From: Candidatus Gastranaerophilales bacterium
GTDB taxonomy: Bacteria > Cyanobacteriota > Vampirovibrionia > Gastranaerophilales > Gastranaerophilaceae
Direction: 5' to 3'
Assembly: GCA_944322615.1 (NCBI GenBank)
Contig: CALUPH010000009.1
Location: 26,535 to 90,534, forward strand
Length of the DNA stretch: 64,000 bases
Shown: positions 46,349-55,338 of the stretch, in pieces
Layout: each line of letters begins with the position of its first letter
Position numbering within the stretch: the stretch's first letter is position 1
Made by a program: the position numbers and the translations under genes
Notes under the pieces: model-generated
Database searches by the model: none
Told to the model about the DNA's origin: nothing
Seen by the model: only the letters and a program-made list of their open reading frames with translations

Positions 46349-47890
46349 ATGTTTTTAAAAAAGTTAGTTTATTTATTTGCAGTTATTTTACTTATTTGTA
46401 ATTATGCTTTTGGAATTGAGGAAAGTATTGATACTCAAAGTTTAAGAGAAATGTTTCAGAATAATAATTCGGTAATTTATTCTCTTAATATAAGAACATT
46501 TAACGCTGATGATAAAGACGGTAACGGAATAATTCAGTTTTCAAGAGGAGAAACATCCGGTTCTTTTATAAATGCTATTGATAGATTGGATGAGTTAAAA
46601 TCACTTGGTATAAATACAGTTCATTTATTGCCGATAACTCCTGTTGGAAAAATAAAAGCTTTAGGTACTGCCGGTTCTTTATATTCCTTATCTGATTTTA
46701 GAGGATTGAATAATCAGCTTTCTGATGCTCAAAGTGAGTTATCACTTAGAAATCAAGCAAAAAAATTTGTAGAAGAATGTCATAACAGAAATATAAAAGT
46801 AATTGTTGATTTGCCAAGCTGCGGTGCTTATGACTTATTTATTAACAGACCTGATTTATTTGTTCTAAATGAAGATGGTTCACCTGTTATTCCTGCTGAT
46901 TGGACAGATGTAAGATTGTTTAATGTTCCTGATGATGAAAAATTGTTTACTTCTGATATTTTTGTTCTTCATAAGTTCTTTGTAAGAAATATGATAGATT
47001 TAGGTGTCGATGGTATTAGAGCAGATGTTGCAACATTGAAACCTTTTATATTTTGGCAGGAACTAATTAAATATGCCAGAAGTTTAAACTCTGATTTTAT
47101 GTTTTTGGCTGAAGCTTCTGAAAGTTGGACAAAGCCTGCTTCTGATAAAGCTTATTTTACTGATTATAAAAAACTTTTAGAAGCCGGTTTCGATGGTTAT
47201 TATGGAAATTATTTCGAACTAAAAAATTGGGATACAATGGATGAACTTGAAGATGCTGTTATAAGCCAACAAAAGGTCTTCAAAAAATATTCAGATAAAA
47301 AATCTGTAATTGGAAGTTTTGAAACTCATGATGAAGTTAGTCCTTTAATTATTGGTGGTGAAAACTATTCTAAAATTATTATATGGTTAAATGCTACATT
47401 GCCTTTGAATCCATATTACGTTGACGGTTTTCTTCAAGCTGATGATTATATTTATGATTATTCAAACAAAAAAGCCGCTGAAACATATACTGATGATGAT
47501 TATTATTATGTACATCAAGGTCAGATTGATATATTTAATTTTTCAAGACGTCCCGGAACTGACAGTACTATTTTAAGTGATGAGCATAAATTGGCAATGA
47601 ATTTGAGAAATAATTTTCTTGATGTTATTACAAAGGGCTCTTTTGTTGCATTACCGTCTGATAATGGCAAGGTTTTTGCATATCAAAGAATATATAAAAA
47701 GAAATCAGTTGTTGTTATTATAAATAGGAATCTGGTAAATGCAGAAGACGTTAAAATAAAAGTAAAGAAGATTAATAAAAAGTCAAAAATTACTTTTGTT
47801 AAAGACAAATCTGATAAATTGTTTTCAAAGTCTTCTTTTTCAGCTAAATTAAAGCCTGCTGAGATAATTATTTTTACTATAGAAAACTGA
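46349..47890 (+). CDS. Secreted GH13 alpha-amylase-family protein
   Basis: This 513-residue protein has a signal peptide (MFLKKLVYLFAVILLICNYAFG). The GH13 barrel motifs are present: KVIVDLPS (region I, His replaced by Ser), GIRADVATL with nucleophile D226, FLAEASE with acid/base E255 and SFETHDE with D328. A beta domain follows (KVFAYQRIYKKKSVVVIINRN). Likely periplasmic or extracellular alpha-glucan hydrolysis or transfer. TATGATATG-type promoter sequence lies upstream; monocistronic. Confidence 0.9.
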   Translation: MFLKKLVYLFAVILLICNYAFGIEESIDTQSLREMFQNNNSVIYSLNIRTFNADDKDGNGIIQFSRGETSGSFINAIDRLDELKSLGINTVHLLPITPVGKIKALGTAGSLYSLSDFRGLNNQLSDAQSELSLRNQAKKFVEECHNRNIKVIVDLPSCGAYDLFINRPDLFVLNEDGSPVIPADWTDVRLFNVPDDEKLFTSDIFVLHKFFVRNMIDLGVDGIRADVATLKPFIFWQELIKYARSLNSDFMFLAEASESWTKPASDKAYFTDYKKLLEAGFDGYYGNYFELKNWDTMDELEDAVISQQKVFKKYSDKKSVIGSFETHDEVSPLIIGGENYSKIIIWLNATLPLNPYYVDGFLQADDYIYDYSNKKAAETYTDDDYYYVHQGQIDIFNFSRRPGTDSTILSDEHKLAMNLRNNFLDVITKGSFVALPSDNGKVFAYQRIYKKKSVVVIINRNLVNAEDVKIKVKKINKKSKITFVKDKSDKLFSKSSFSAKLKPAEIIIFTIEN

Positions 47891-47936
47891 AAATATTAAA
47901 AATTAAAGGTTTTTTTTATTTTTTTTGTTAAAACTA

Positions 47937-47964
47937 TTGCCAAAACTTGAAATATAGGTATAAT
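47937..47964 (+). promoter_or_regulatory. SigA-type promoter for HU
   Basis: TTGCCA at 47937-47942, 16-base spacer, TATAAT at 47959-47964. GAGGAGG and ATG follow. This is a standard vegetative promoter, unlike the GCAAWTT/TTTATATA elements elsewhere. Confidence 0.7.
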
Positions 47965-47992
47965 AATTCTTGTAATACAAGAGGAGGTTCTT

Positions 47993-48265
47993 ATGAACAA
48001 AGAAGAATTAGTAAAAGAAGTTGCAAAAAAAGCAAAAGTTTCACAAAAAGCTGCAGCAGATGTTTTAAGTGCTACTATTGATACAGTACAAAAAACTGTT
48101 GCTAAAGGTAAAAAAGTTACTTTAGTTGGCTTTGGTACTTTTGAAGCTCGTAAAAGAAAAGCTAGAACAGGTCGTAACCCACAAACTGGCGCTGCAATTA
48201 AAATTGCTGCAAAGACTGTTCCTACATTCTCTGCTGGTAAAAAGTTTAAAGATGCTGTGAAATAA
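47993..48265 (+). CDS. hup: HU-family DNA-binding protein
   Basis: This 90-residue nucleoid protein has a helical dimer core (1-45), GFGTFEARKRKARTGRNP (beta arm and DNA-intercalating RNP tip, about 46-63) and a C-terminal helix. It bends DNA non-specifically. Length and sequence are typical of HU and not IHF. A perfect GAGGAGG ribosome site, a SigA promoter and a strong terminator frame it. Confidence 0.97.
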   Translation: MNKEELVKEVAKKAKVSQKAAADVLSATIDTVQKTVAKGKKVTLVGFGTFEARKRKARTGRNPQTGAAIKIAAKTVPTFSAGKKFKDAVK

Positions 48266-48281
48266 GCTTATCTTTATATAG

Positions 48282-48312
48282 AAGACCGCTTGATTTTCAA
48301 GCGGTCTTTTTT
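48282..48312. terminator. Rho-independent terminator
   Basis: AAGACCGCTTGA, TTTT, CAAGCGGTCTTTTTT: strong stem directly after HU, shared with the convergent gene at 48329. Confidence 0.9.
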
Positions 48313-48328
48313 ATATTATTTATATTTT

Positions 48329-48613
48329 TTAATTCAATGCTCTGTTACAGCACGGGCATGTTTTATCTGTTACTTTTACCATTGTATTGCAGTATGGGCA
48401 TACTTTATATACCTCGCCCATATCAGGTTTATAATTTATTTGTGCTTCTTTATTCTTGTTTTGTATTGTCAGGTATATTAATCTTGCATAATACGCAACT
48501 ATTAAGATTAATATAATTCCGACTATTAACCACCATAGTTCTTTTATTAGGTAATATGTTATAAATAAAATTATTAAACTTGTCAGACAACCTGAAACTT
48601 CAAATTTATTCAT
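48329..48613 (-). CDS. Small membrane protein with C-terminal zinc ribbon
   Basis: This 94-residue protein has two hydrophobic helices (about 9-26 and 29-48) and a C-terminal ribbon with CPYCNTMVKVTDKTCPCC, four cysteines as paired C-x2-C that probably bind zinc. Similar zinc-ribbon membrane proteins are common and uncharacterised. It overlaps tsaB by 8 bases and ends the bamA, tsaE, tsaB unit. Confidence 0.75.
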   Translation of the reverse strand: MNKFEVSGCLTSLIILFITYYLIKELWWLIVGIILILIVAYYARLIYLTIQNKNKEAQINYKPDMGEVYKVCPYCNTMVKVTDKTCPCCNRALN

Positions 48614-49280
48614 TCTTATTCTCTTTCGGCTTTGTTATTGAAGGTTTTTGTATATAAAGTGGTTTTACTTTTGCCCAATTGTAGTTATCTTCATTTTTGA
48701 GCAATCTTTCTGACACAATCTCAGATAAAATAAGACCAAGTCTATTATCTTTTTGTTCGTAATTTATTGATAATATATTCTTTTCGTTTAAAAATTTTGA
48801 TATTACACTGTCTGTAATTATTGTAGATTCTTTATTTATATAAAGTTCAATATCATCTTTGTCAATTAATTTAGGGGCTATTATTTCTATATTTCCGGAA
48901 TATTTCGCAAAATATAATTTATTTTTTCTTGCATCAAGTATTACAATTGTCTCAGAATTTGTTTCATTTATTTTTGACAATATTTCTAATGATGTTATAC
49001 CGATGAGTTTAATATTTGTCTGTTGAGCTAAAACTCTTGCTATTGTTATTCCTGCTCTTATTCCGGTGAAACTACCTGGACCTATATTTACTCCTATAGC
49101 ATCTAAATCGGATATTTTAATATTATTAAGTTTTAGTATATCTCTTATTTTGGGAATTAAATATGCACTGTGATAGTTTGAGTCTGTACTTTCAATTTGC
49201 TCATTTGCAATTATTTTCCCGTCAATATTCATTACGATATATGATTTATTAAAGCAAGTATCAAAAACTAATGTTTTCAT
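48606..49280 (-). CDS. tsaB: tRNA threonylcarbamoyladenosine biosynthesis protein TsaB
   Basis: This 224-residue ASKHA-fold pseudo-enzyme, with TsaD and TsaE, makes the t6A37 modification of ANN-decoding tRNAs. The N-terminal VFDTCFNKSYIVMNIDGK and GVNIGPGSFTGIRAGITIARVLA (about 66-88) are the family signature. It overlaps tsaE by 20 bases. The partner tsaD is not in the window. Confidence 0.92.
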   Translation of the reverse strand: MKTLVFDTCFNKSYIVMNIDGKIIANEQIESTDSNYHSAYLIPKIRDILKLNNIKISDLDAIGVNIGPGSFTGIRAGITIARVLAQQTNIKLIGITSLEILSKINETNSETIVILDARKNKLYFAKYSGNIEIIAPKLIDKDDIELYINKESTIITDSVISKFLNEKNILSINYEQKDNRLGLILSEIVSERLLKNEDNYNWAKVKPLYIQKPSITKPKENKNE

Positions 49281-49743
49281 CTTTTAGCCTTTTTATTATA
49301 TTTTCGCTTTTTGTTCCGTTTGCAGTAAATATAAATTCTCTTGTATTTTCATCAAGATATACTATATTCAAGTCTATTTTGTCAAAAGGAACAGCATTTT
49401 GTGAAAATTCTGCCCATTCAACTAAAGTTAAAATTTTTCCTTCTGAATATTCTTCAAGTTCGTTAATTATTGTATTTATACCTTCATTTTCTAACCTATA
49501 TAAATCAAAATGATAAATAGGCAGAAGTCCTGTTTTATATTCATTTAATATGACAAAACTTGGACTTGTTACTTTTTCTTTTACATTTAAATATTTACAT
49601 ACAAATTTTGTAAATGCAGTTTTTCCTGCACCAACTTCCCCGAATAAACAAATGAAAGCTCCGGTATCTTTTATTATATTCGCAAAATGATGTGCAAGTT
49701 GTTCGGTTTCTTCTAAATTATGACACATTATATTTATAGACAT
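49261..49743 (-). CDS. tsaE: tRNA threonylcarbamoyladenosine biosynthesis ATPase TsaE
   Basis: This 160-residue P-loop ATPase has Walker A LFGEVGAGKTAFTK (about 34-47), TSPSFVILNEY (about 59-69), HFDLYRL and LVEWAE (Walker B region, about 108-113). It drives the TsaBDE t6A cycle. Its ATG overlaps the bamA stop (TAATG) and it overlaps tsaB by 20 bases. Leftward unit bamA, tsaE, tsaB, zinc ribbon. Confidence 0.94.
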   Translation of the reverse strand: MSINIMCHNLEETEQLAHHFANIIKDTGAFICLFGEVGAGKTAFTKFVCKYLNVKEKVTSPSFVILNEYKTGLLPIYHFDLYRLENEGINTIINELEEYSEGKILTLVEWAEFSQNAVPFDKIDLNIVYLDENTREFIFTANGTKSENIIKRLKDENISF

Positions 49744-51608
49744 TAGAATATATCTCCAACTCCAAATGAGAATGCGCCTCTTCTGTTGCCTTCTCCTACG
49801 TTTGTAAATGGAATACCATAATCTATAGATAAAGGACCTACACCCGGGATAAATAATTTTATACCAACACCACCGGCTATACCGTATTCTGGTCTGTTGT
49901 ATAGTTTATTTGTAATACTTCCGTTATATATATGACCTGCATCAACAAATAGCGAGAATTTAATGTTATCTAAGAATTTGACTTTTTCAATTCTATCTAA
50001 GAAGAAAAATGGTGTTGTTAATTCTGCACTACCCATCATGAATCCTTCACCGGTACCTATAGTACTCATTCTGTAACCTCTTACAGTATAAGGACCACCT
50101 AAGCTGTATGCCATAACTTCAGGCATATCGCCGTGAATTTTTCCTGCCGCACGAGCCATTAATGAGAATGAAGACTTCTTCATAACAGGGAAGTATCTTT
50201 TTATACCTGCGGCTAATGTTCCGTGAGTATAATTAAAGTCGGTTATATTTACATTTTCATTAAATCTCAATGTTGCTAACACACCGCTTCTTGGATTTAG
50301 AACATTGTCTCTTGTATCATATACTAAGCTGGGACCAATTGTTATATAAGTACCGCCTTGTAATTGTTTTGAACGTTCTGATATAGGAATGTTATGCTGT
50401 TTATATAATTCTGCAATTTTATTAGCATCCCCTTCTTTTACTTTTATGTATTCTCCGCCAAGTTTTATAGAACCTAATAAATTCTTATAAGTTTTAAATG
50501 GTCGAGATAGAACAACTTCAGCTCCATATCTTTTTTCTATTGCAAGTGGAACTTGATAGCTACCGAAGTCACGACCAAATGCTTTTACTAATAATGAGTT
50601 ATCGGTTCCTTTTAATCTTGGTTCAAAGAAGCTTACTTCTGCTTGTAAATTTGCGTGGTCTAAAGTAGAACTGTCAGACATAATTACACCGGTACCTGCC
50701 ATAAAGTTGATACCGACTCTTTGACCGTTTCCTAAAAAGTTATTTTCAACAAATCCTGCTTGACCGAATAAACCTGTTGCTGTATCAAGACCACCACCAA
50801 GTGATATTGTACCTGTTCTTTGTTCTTCTAGTACAATCGTTACATCATAAAGGTTTGGATCTTCAGGACTTTTGTCTATTTTTCTGTTTACATCTCTAAA
50901 CGCTTGAGTTGAATATAATCTCATCAGGTCTGCTTTTAAAGTGTTTTCATTATATACACTTCCCGGGGTTGATAAAATATTTCTTTCAATTACGAAATCT
51001 TTAGTTTTTTTATTCCCTTCAAAAGATATTGAATTTATAATACCTTCTTGTACTTCAATATTTACACATCCATCCGGATCATCTTGTACATTAGAAACTC
51101 TTGCTAATACATATCCTTTTGAAGCGTATAAATCTTCTACATTTGCAACGGCATCACCTAAAGTTCTCAAGTTTTGAGGTTGTCCTTCCAATGGGTTAAG
51201 GATATTTAAAATTTCACCTGTTGTAACTACCGTATTTCCGCTTACAGCAAATCCGGTAATAGGTATATTTTCTTCTAAGTATATTCTTAATGTAAGAGAA
51301 TCAGGGTCTGTAGGAATAGGGATTGCTTTCATTTTTTCTGAAAAGTATCCTGTTTTATATATTGCTTTCAGATTTTGTTGTACAAGTTCTTTGCTATATA
51401 CATCACCTATTTGCATATTCATAACTTTTACAATATCTGAAGAATTTATAAGATGGTTCCCCTCAAATTCTATTTTTGTAATTTTAGAATTATCTGAAAT
51501 TTCTGTATTAATATCTTCAGGCGCAGCAAATACCATAGCATGGTTTTGAAATAATGCCATACTAAAAAATAAGATACTTGTTAATAAGTGCTTGTATTTG
51601 TTTTTCAT
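49743..51608 (-). CDS. bamA: BamA/Omp85 outer-membrane assembly protein
   Basis: This 621-residue protein has a signal peptide (HLLTSILFFSMALFQNHAMVFA). Residues about 42-270 hold three POTRA domains (for example KITKIEFEGNHLINSSDIVKVM and SISFEGNKKTKDFVIERNIL), fewer than the five of E. coli and as in cyanobacterial Omp85. The C-terminal barrel begins near 285 and carries the lid-loop motif TVRGYRMSTIGTG (about 505-517). It inserts outer-membrane beta barrels. It is evidence for a diderm envelope. Confidence 0.95.
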   Translation of the reverse strand: MKNKYKHLLTSILFFSMALFQNHAMVFAAPEDINTEISDNSKITKIEFEGNHLINSSDIVKVMNMQIGDVYSKELVQQNLKAIYKTGYFSEKMKAIPIPTDPDSLTLRIYLEENIPITGFAVSGNTVVTTGEILNILNPLEGQPQNLRTLGDAVANVEDLYASKGYVLARVSNVQDDPDGCVNIEVQEGIINSISFEGNKKTKDFVIERNILSTPGSVYNENTLKADLMRLYSTQAFRDVNRKIDKSPEDPNLYDVTIVLEEQRTGTISLGGGLDTATGLFGQAGFVENNFLGNGQRVGINFMAGTGVIMSDSSTLDHANLQAEVSFFEPRLKGTDNSLLVKAFGRDFGSYQVPLAIEKRYGAEVVLSRPFKTYKNLLGSIKLGGEYIKVKEGDANKIAELYKQHNIPISERSKQLQGGTYITIGPSLVYDTRDNVLNPRSGVLATLRFNENVNITDFNYTHGTLAAGIKRYFPVMKKSSFSLMARAAGKIHGDMPEVMAYSLGGPYTVRGYRMSTIGTGEGFMMGSAELTTPFFFLDRIEKVKFLDNIKFSLFVDAGHIYNGSITNKLYNRPEYGIAGGVGIKLFIPGVGPLSIDYGIPFTNVGEGNRRGAFSFGVGDIF

Positions 51609-51694
51609 CCTCTATTCCAAGATTATCTTAATTAAAATTATATCATATATAAAAAAAATTATTAGTACATATAGTAAAGATTCATTGAAATACT

Positions 51695-51726
51695 AAAAAG
51701 AGGAAACATATAGTTTCCTCTTTTTT
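51695..51726. terminator. Bidirectional terminator hairpin
   Basis: AAAAAGAGGAAAC, ATATA, GTTTCCTCTTTTTT. It ends paralogue 2 (leftward) and lies upstream of bamA. Confidence 0.85.
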
Positions 51727-51743
51727 ATATATGATTAATTGTA

Positions 51744-52187
51744 TTAACCTACACCGTTGAATTTCGGAGTTGCTCTGTCGATTGCGCTGCCTTCTGCTTC
51801 TTCTACAGCTTCTAATTGTTTTTGAAGAGTTGTTACCATTGTATCTAGTCTTTTTACTTCCATTTCTATAGCGTTTTCTTTTACTGATACTTGGTATATT
51901 TCTCTGTTTATACTATCTGTTTCTTGTTCATATTCTTGTTGTTTTTGTTGTATTTGTGCGTTTATAGTGTCTCTTTGCGTTGTTCCATCTGCTTCTGCTA
52001 ATAATCCGTATAATTCTGCTAATTCACCTGATTGTGATGCGCTCATACTTGTTAATTGTTGATTTAAATTCAAGGTTTGAGTTGCCAGCGCATATTGCTC
52101 ATTTGACCTTTGTGTTTGCTGCAACTGAGCGCTATTTAATTGTCCGTCAAGAACCAATTTCCTTTGTGCAAATAATGCGTAGCCCAT
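51744..52187 (-). CDS. MGYALFA...NGVG family coiled-coil protein, paralogue 2
   Basis: This 147-residue protein begins MGYALFAQRKLVL and ends AVEEAEGSAIDRATPKFNGVG. Nine of the first 11 and 19 of the last 24 residues match paralogue 1 at 40318, yet the Gln/Ser/Ala-rich middle differs. It is predicted to be helical throughout (INAQIQQKQQEYEQETDSIN). It is 25 residues shorter than paralogue 1. It has its own transcription unit with a strong terminator. No signal peptide. Confidence 0.8.
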   Translation of the reverse strand: MGYALFAQRKLVLDGQLNSAQLQQTQRSNEQYALATQTLNLNQQLTSMSASQSGELAELYGLLAEADGTTQRDTINAQIQQKQQEYEQETDSINREIYQVSVKENAIEMEVKRLDTMVTTLQKQLEAVEEAEGSAIDRATPKFNGVG

Positions 52188-52275
52188 CTCTTTTCCCTCG
52201 GTTTTTTCCTCTTATATACATGAAAACTTTTTTTTAATAAATCATGCCTTTACAAGAAAAAATGTTAATATTTTG

Positions 52276-53130
52276 TTACAAATCTAAAGAGAATAGTCTT
52301 GAATTATGCTTTATACATTGTGAACAATATGGAGTTTCTAAGTAACTTTTTCTTGAATAGTCGTTAAAATCTGAACCGCATTTGCCTCTGTTATCTCCGC
52401 ATAATAATGGACAAGTAAATATTCCATTTATACTTAATGTTCTACTGTTTCCACATTCTATTTTTAATTTATCAAAGTCAGTTTTCTTATCTATTTCATA
52501 TATTTTATCTTTTTCCATCAATGGAATTATTTTGAAATTAATATCACTGGTTTCAAAATTTAAGCTTTGACATAGTTTTCTGAAATTTTCTTTAAGTTCT
52601 TTTTCTTCAATATTATAATGGTTAACTATTGATAAAATAGGATTAAATCCGTATTTAGTTAAACTTTGAATTGCATGAATTGCCTTTCTGTATGAGCCTC
52701 GCCCTCTTAATAAGTCATTTTCCTTTTCTATATAATGATCAATACTAATCATAAATATAATTTCATTTCCAAGATTATTTTCTTCTTCTACCTTTCTTAA
52801 AAATCTTGCTTTTTTATCATTTATATTTAGTGCATTTGTATGTATGATTACAGATGAATATTTTAAACATAATCTTAAAATATGATTGAAGTCGTTGTGT
52901 AACATGGGTTCTGCGCCTGTTAAGTGAATATATTTTAATTCTTTTTTATTAATTTGTGTAAGTGCTTGTTTTATTTTATCTAAGGGTATAAAGTCTTTTA
53001 TTCGTTTATCTTGAAAATCTATGTAGCAATGTTTGCATTGCAAATTGCAATTTTTAGCTGTCATTTCAATAAATAGAGATTCCATTTTTTGCATATTAAC
53101 GCAAGGTGCTTTGATAATTGTTTTATTCAT
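52276..53130 (-). CDS. Radical SAM protein with SPASM-like cysteine tail
   Basis: This 284-residue enzyme has a radical SAM cluster in NCNLQCKHCYIDF (C-x3-C-x2-C, about 33-40) and a SAM-binding GAEP turn. The C-terminal CPLLCGDNRGKCGSDF plus CSQC gives extra cysteines as in SPASM/twitch domains that bind auxiliary clusters. Such enzymes modify peptides or other enzymes; no precursor peptide is adjacent, though a 57-residue gene lies at 53310 on the other strand. Substrate unknown. Confidence 0.82.
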   Translation of the reverse strand: MNKTIIKAPCVNMQKMESLFIEMTAKNCNLQCKHCYIDFQDKRIKDFIPLDKIKQALTQINKKELKYIHLTGAEPMLHNDFNHILRLCLKYSSVIIHTNALNINDKKARFLRKVEEENNLGNEIIFMISIDHYIEKENDLLRGRGSYRKAIHAIQSLTKYGFNPILSIVNHYNIEEKELKENFRKLCQSLNFETSDINFKIIPLMEKDKIYEIDKKTDFDKLKIECGNSRTLSINGIFTCPLLCGDNRGKCGSDFNDYSRKSYLETPYCSQCIKHNSRLFSLDL

Positions 53131-53309
53131 AAATAATCCTCACATATTATTCTTGTATGAATTATTTTTTATCACTTATACAGTCTGATAAAAATTAGTC
53201 AGTTGTTTAAAATATGAAGACACTCTACTAATCTTAGTGGATGATATTTTTAAAGATTAGTTTCTTTCTTTCGTTATTAAATCTATAAAGTTATTAGGAG
53301 GCGCTATTT

Positions 53310-53483
53310 ATGGCTAAAATTATTGAAAATCATTTTGGAAGAAGAAATATCAGATTGAATGAAAATGATATTATTGATGTTGTAAGAGAGTATCAAAAAA
53401 TGACTGTTGGAAGTTTTACTTATCAGGAAATTAGAGATAAACTTAAAAATTTTGAATTGTATATTCCTGAAGACATATCTTAA
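53310..53483 (+). CDS. 57-residue protein of unknown function
   Basis: This short frame has a perfect AGGAGG (53296-53301) eight bases before ATG. The peptide begins MAKIIENHFGRRNIRLNEND, is charged and helical, and has no Cys or membrane segment; it ends YIPEDIS. The ribosome site, codon use and 57-residue length support a real gene. It lies 180 bases from the divergent radical SAM gene and 78 bases before the thioredoxin gene. Not recognised. Confidence 0.65.
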   Translation: MAKIIENHFGRRNIRLNENDIIDVVREYQKMTVGSFTYQEIRDKLKNFELYIPEDIS

Positions 53484-53561
53484 ATAATTAAATATTTATA
53501 CCCATTTAGAGAATTTAGTTTATACTTACATAGTGTAATGTTTATTCAGGAGGAAAATATA

Positions 53562-53954
53562 ATGAAAAACATTATAACTATTTTATTAATTCTTATTGTT
53601 CCGGTCGCAGTATATCTTTATTTGAGTAAAAATTCAGATACGACAAGTGCTATTGCTAAAGATAAAACAAAACCATCTATTATGATTTTTACTTCTGCAA
53701 TGTGTTTAGATTGTCAGAAAATGAAATCTGTTATAAATGAAGTTCAACCGATTTATAGTGATAAAATTAATTTTATTTCTATTAATGCATTGGATAAAAA
53801 TAAAAAAGTTCAAGATGATATAAAAAAATATGGTGTTGTTTTAGTCCCAACGATTATATTTGTTGATGAAAATGAAAATCAAAAAAATAAAATTGAAGGA
53901 TATATTCCAAAAGAACAGCTAATTACTGAAATTGAGGATATAATAAATGGATAA
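53562..53954 (+). CDS. Membrane-anchored thioredoxin-like protein
   Basis: This protein has about 130 residues: an N-terminal helix (NIITILLILIVPVAVYLYL), then a thioredoxin fold with active site C-x2-C (MCLDCQKM, about 49-56) and a cis-Pro in VPTIIF. It faces the periplasm and probably receives electrons from the CcdA-like protein encoded next (8-base overlap). I use the ATG at 53562 with AGGAGG upstream; 53538 is only a longer frame. Confidence 0.87.
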   Translation: MKNIITILLILIVPVAVYLYLSKNSDTTSAIAKDKTKPSIMIFTSAMCLDCQKMKSVINEVQPIYSDKINFISINALDKNKKVQDDIKKYGVVLVPTIIFVDENENQKNKIEGYIPKEQLITEIEDIING

Positions 53955-54657
53955 TATTCTTCTGTATTTTTCGCAGTATTCTGCAGAAAATAGTTTATTT
54001 ATGCCTATATTATTATTAATTTCTTTTCTTGCAGGCATTTTGTCTTCATTATCACCGTGCAGTTTAGGAATATTGCCTTTAATTATTGCTTATATTGGCG
54101 GATATTCAAAAGAAAATAATAAGAAGTTATTTATTCAATTATTGTCTTTTTCTTTAGGATTATCATTGATTTTAAGTATCATAGGTGTATTTTGTGCGTT
54201 ATCCGGTAAAGTATTCGCAAGTTTTGCTTCGCCGGTTATAATTCTTTTGTTTGCTTCTGTTATTTTAATTTTAGGACTAAATCTTCTTGGCGTTTTAGAT
54301 ATACAATTTCCTACAATAGTAAAAAAAATGCCTCAAAACAAATCGGGAAGTTTATTCTTTTTTCCATTCTTAGTGGGTACTTTTTTTGCTTTGGCTGCAA
54401 GTCCTTGTTCTTCTCCGATTTTAGCTAGTATAATGGCTGTTGCTACTATATCTGATAATATATTATTTTCTCTTGCGTTGTTATTTTTCTTTGCGATTGG
54501 ACAATGTGTTATTATTATTGTCTTTGCTTTATTTACATCTACATTAAAGCACCTTAATTCACTTGCCAAATATTCATCAATACTTATTAAGGCAAGCGGA
54601 CTTATTCTTGTATTTGCAGGATTATTTATATATTATTCAGTATTTAAGGGATTATAG
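53947..54657 (+). CDS. ccdA: CcdA-like thiol electron transporter
   Basis: This 236-residue six-helix membrane protein of the CcdA/DsbD-core family has the redox cysteines in LSSLSPCSLGILP and ALAASPCSSPI, the paired Ser-Pro-Cys motifs. It carries electrons from cytoplasmic thioredoxin across the membrane to the anchored thioredoxin encoded just before it. The pair supports disulfide reduction or cytochrome c maturation, but no ccm/ccs gene is present. Confidence 0.9.
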   Translation: MDNILLYFSQYSAENSLFMPILLLISFLAGILSSLSPCSLGILPLIIAYIGGYSKENNKKLFIQLLSFSLGLSLILSIIGVFCALSGKVFASFASPVIILLFASVILILGLNLLGVLDIQFPTIVKKMPQNKSGSLFFFPFLVGTFFALAASPCSSPILASIMAVATISDNILFSLALLFFFAIGQCVIIIVFALFTSTLKHLNSLAKYSSILIKASGLILVFAGLFIYYSVFKGL

Positions 54658-54661
54658 AGAA

Positions 54662-55072
54662 TTATGCGTTAAGATATAGATTTCTGGAAAGAAGTTCTTG
54701 TGTTTTGTTCTTTCCTAAAATTCTAAAGTGATTTCTTCCAATGCTATCTCTTGTTCTTACTGCAAAAATTTTATCTGATAGTAATGAATGAATTTCCGTT
54801 TCTCTAATACCATCTTTAATAGTGGCGCCTACAAATTTTGAAGAAGTATCTTTTGATTTGATTCTGAATAAAGATGTTAAAACATCAGCTTTTGCACTTT
54901 CAGGAGATACAACTTCCAAAACAGATTCTTTCACAATTGGAGAAGAAATAACATTTTTATTGTAATTTCCTTCAGGGTTAACTTTGTGGATAATGCAGGT
55001 ATAATTTTTACCTTTGAGACCATTTCCTTTTATTTTATCTTGGAATAAAAAACCAACAGCAGAGACCTTCAT
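54662..55072 (-). CDS. Lineage-specific hypothetical protein
   Basis: This protein has about 136 residues and begins MKVSAVGFLFQDKIKGNGLKGKN, resembling the Lys/Val/Ser N-termini of SFKG-motif proteins. No membrane segment; the sequence mixes strands and helices (EVVSPESAKADVLTSLFRI, NHFRILGKNKTQELLS). ATG at 55072 is chosen because GAGGTG lies just upstream; the longer frame to 55147 adds residues encoded by an AT-rich leader. Convergent with ccdA. Function unknown. Confidence 0.7.
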   Translation of the reverse strand: MKVSAVGFLFQDKIKGNGLKGKNYTCIIHKVNPEGNYNKNVISSPIVKESVLEVVSPESAKADVLTSLFRIKSKDTSSKFVGATIKDGIRETEIHSLLSDKIFAVRTRDSIGRNHFRILGKNKTQELLSRNLYLNA

Positions 55073-55338
55073 AACACCTCGCTTTCCATATTTATATAAT
55101 ATCTTATTTTTTGAAATTTGTCTATAGAAAATTATTAAAAAACTCAAAAAGTGAGTGTCTTTTTTGAAAAAAACAAGAAAATATATTTGAGTTTTGCAGA
55201 AAAACGATAATAAAATTAGCCAAAATTAAAAAATAATCTTTATTTTTTAAAAAAAACGAAAAAAATGACTCTTTTTTACTCCATTTTTCACTGCTTTAAA
55301 AGTTTTTATATTTTATTTTTTCGATTTATAATACTAAT

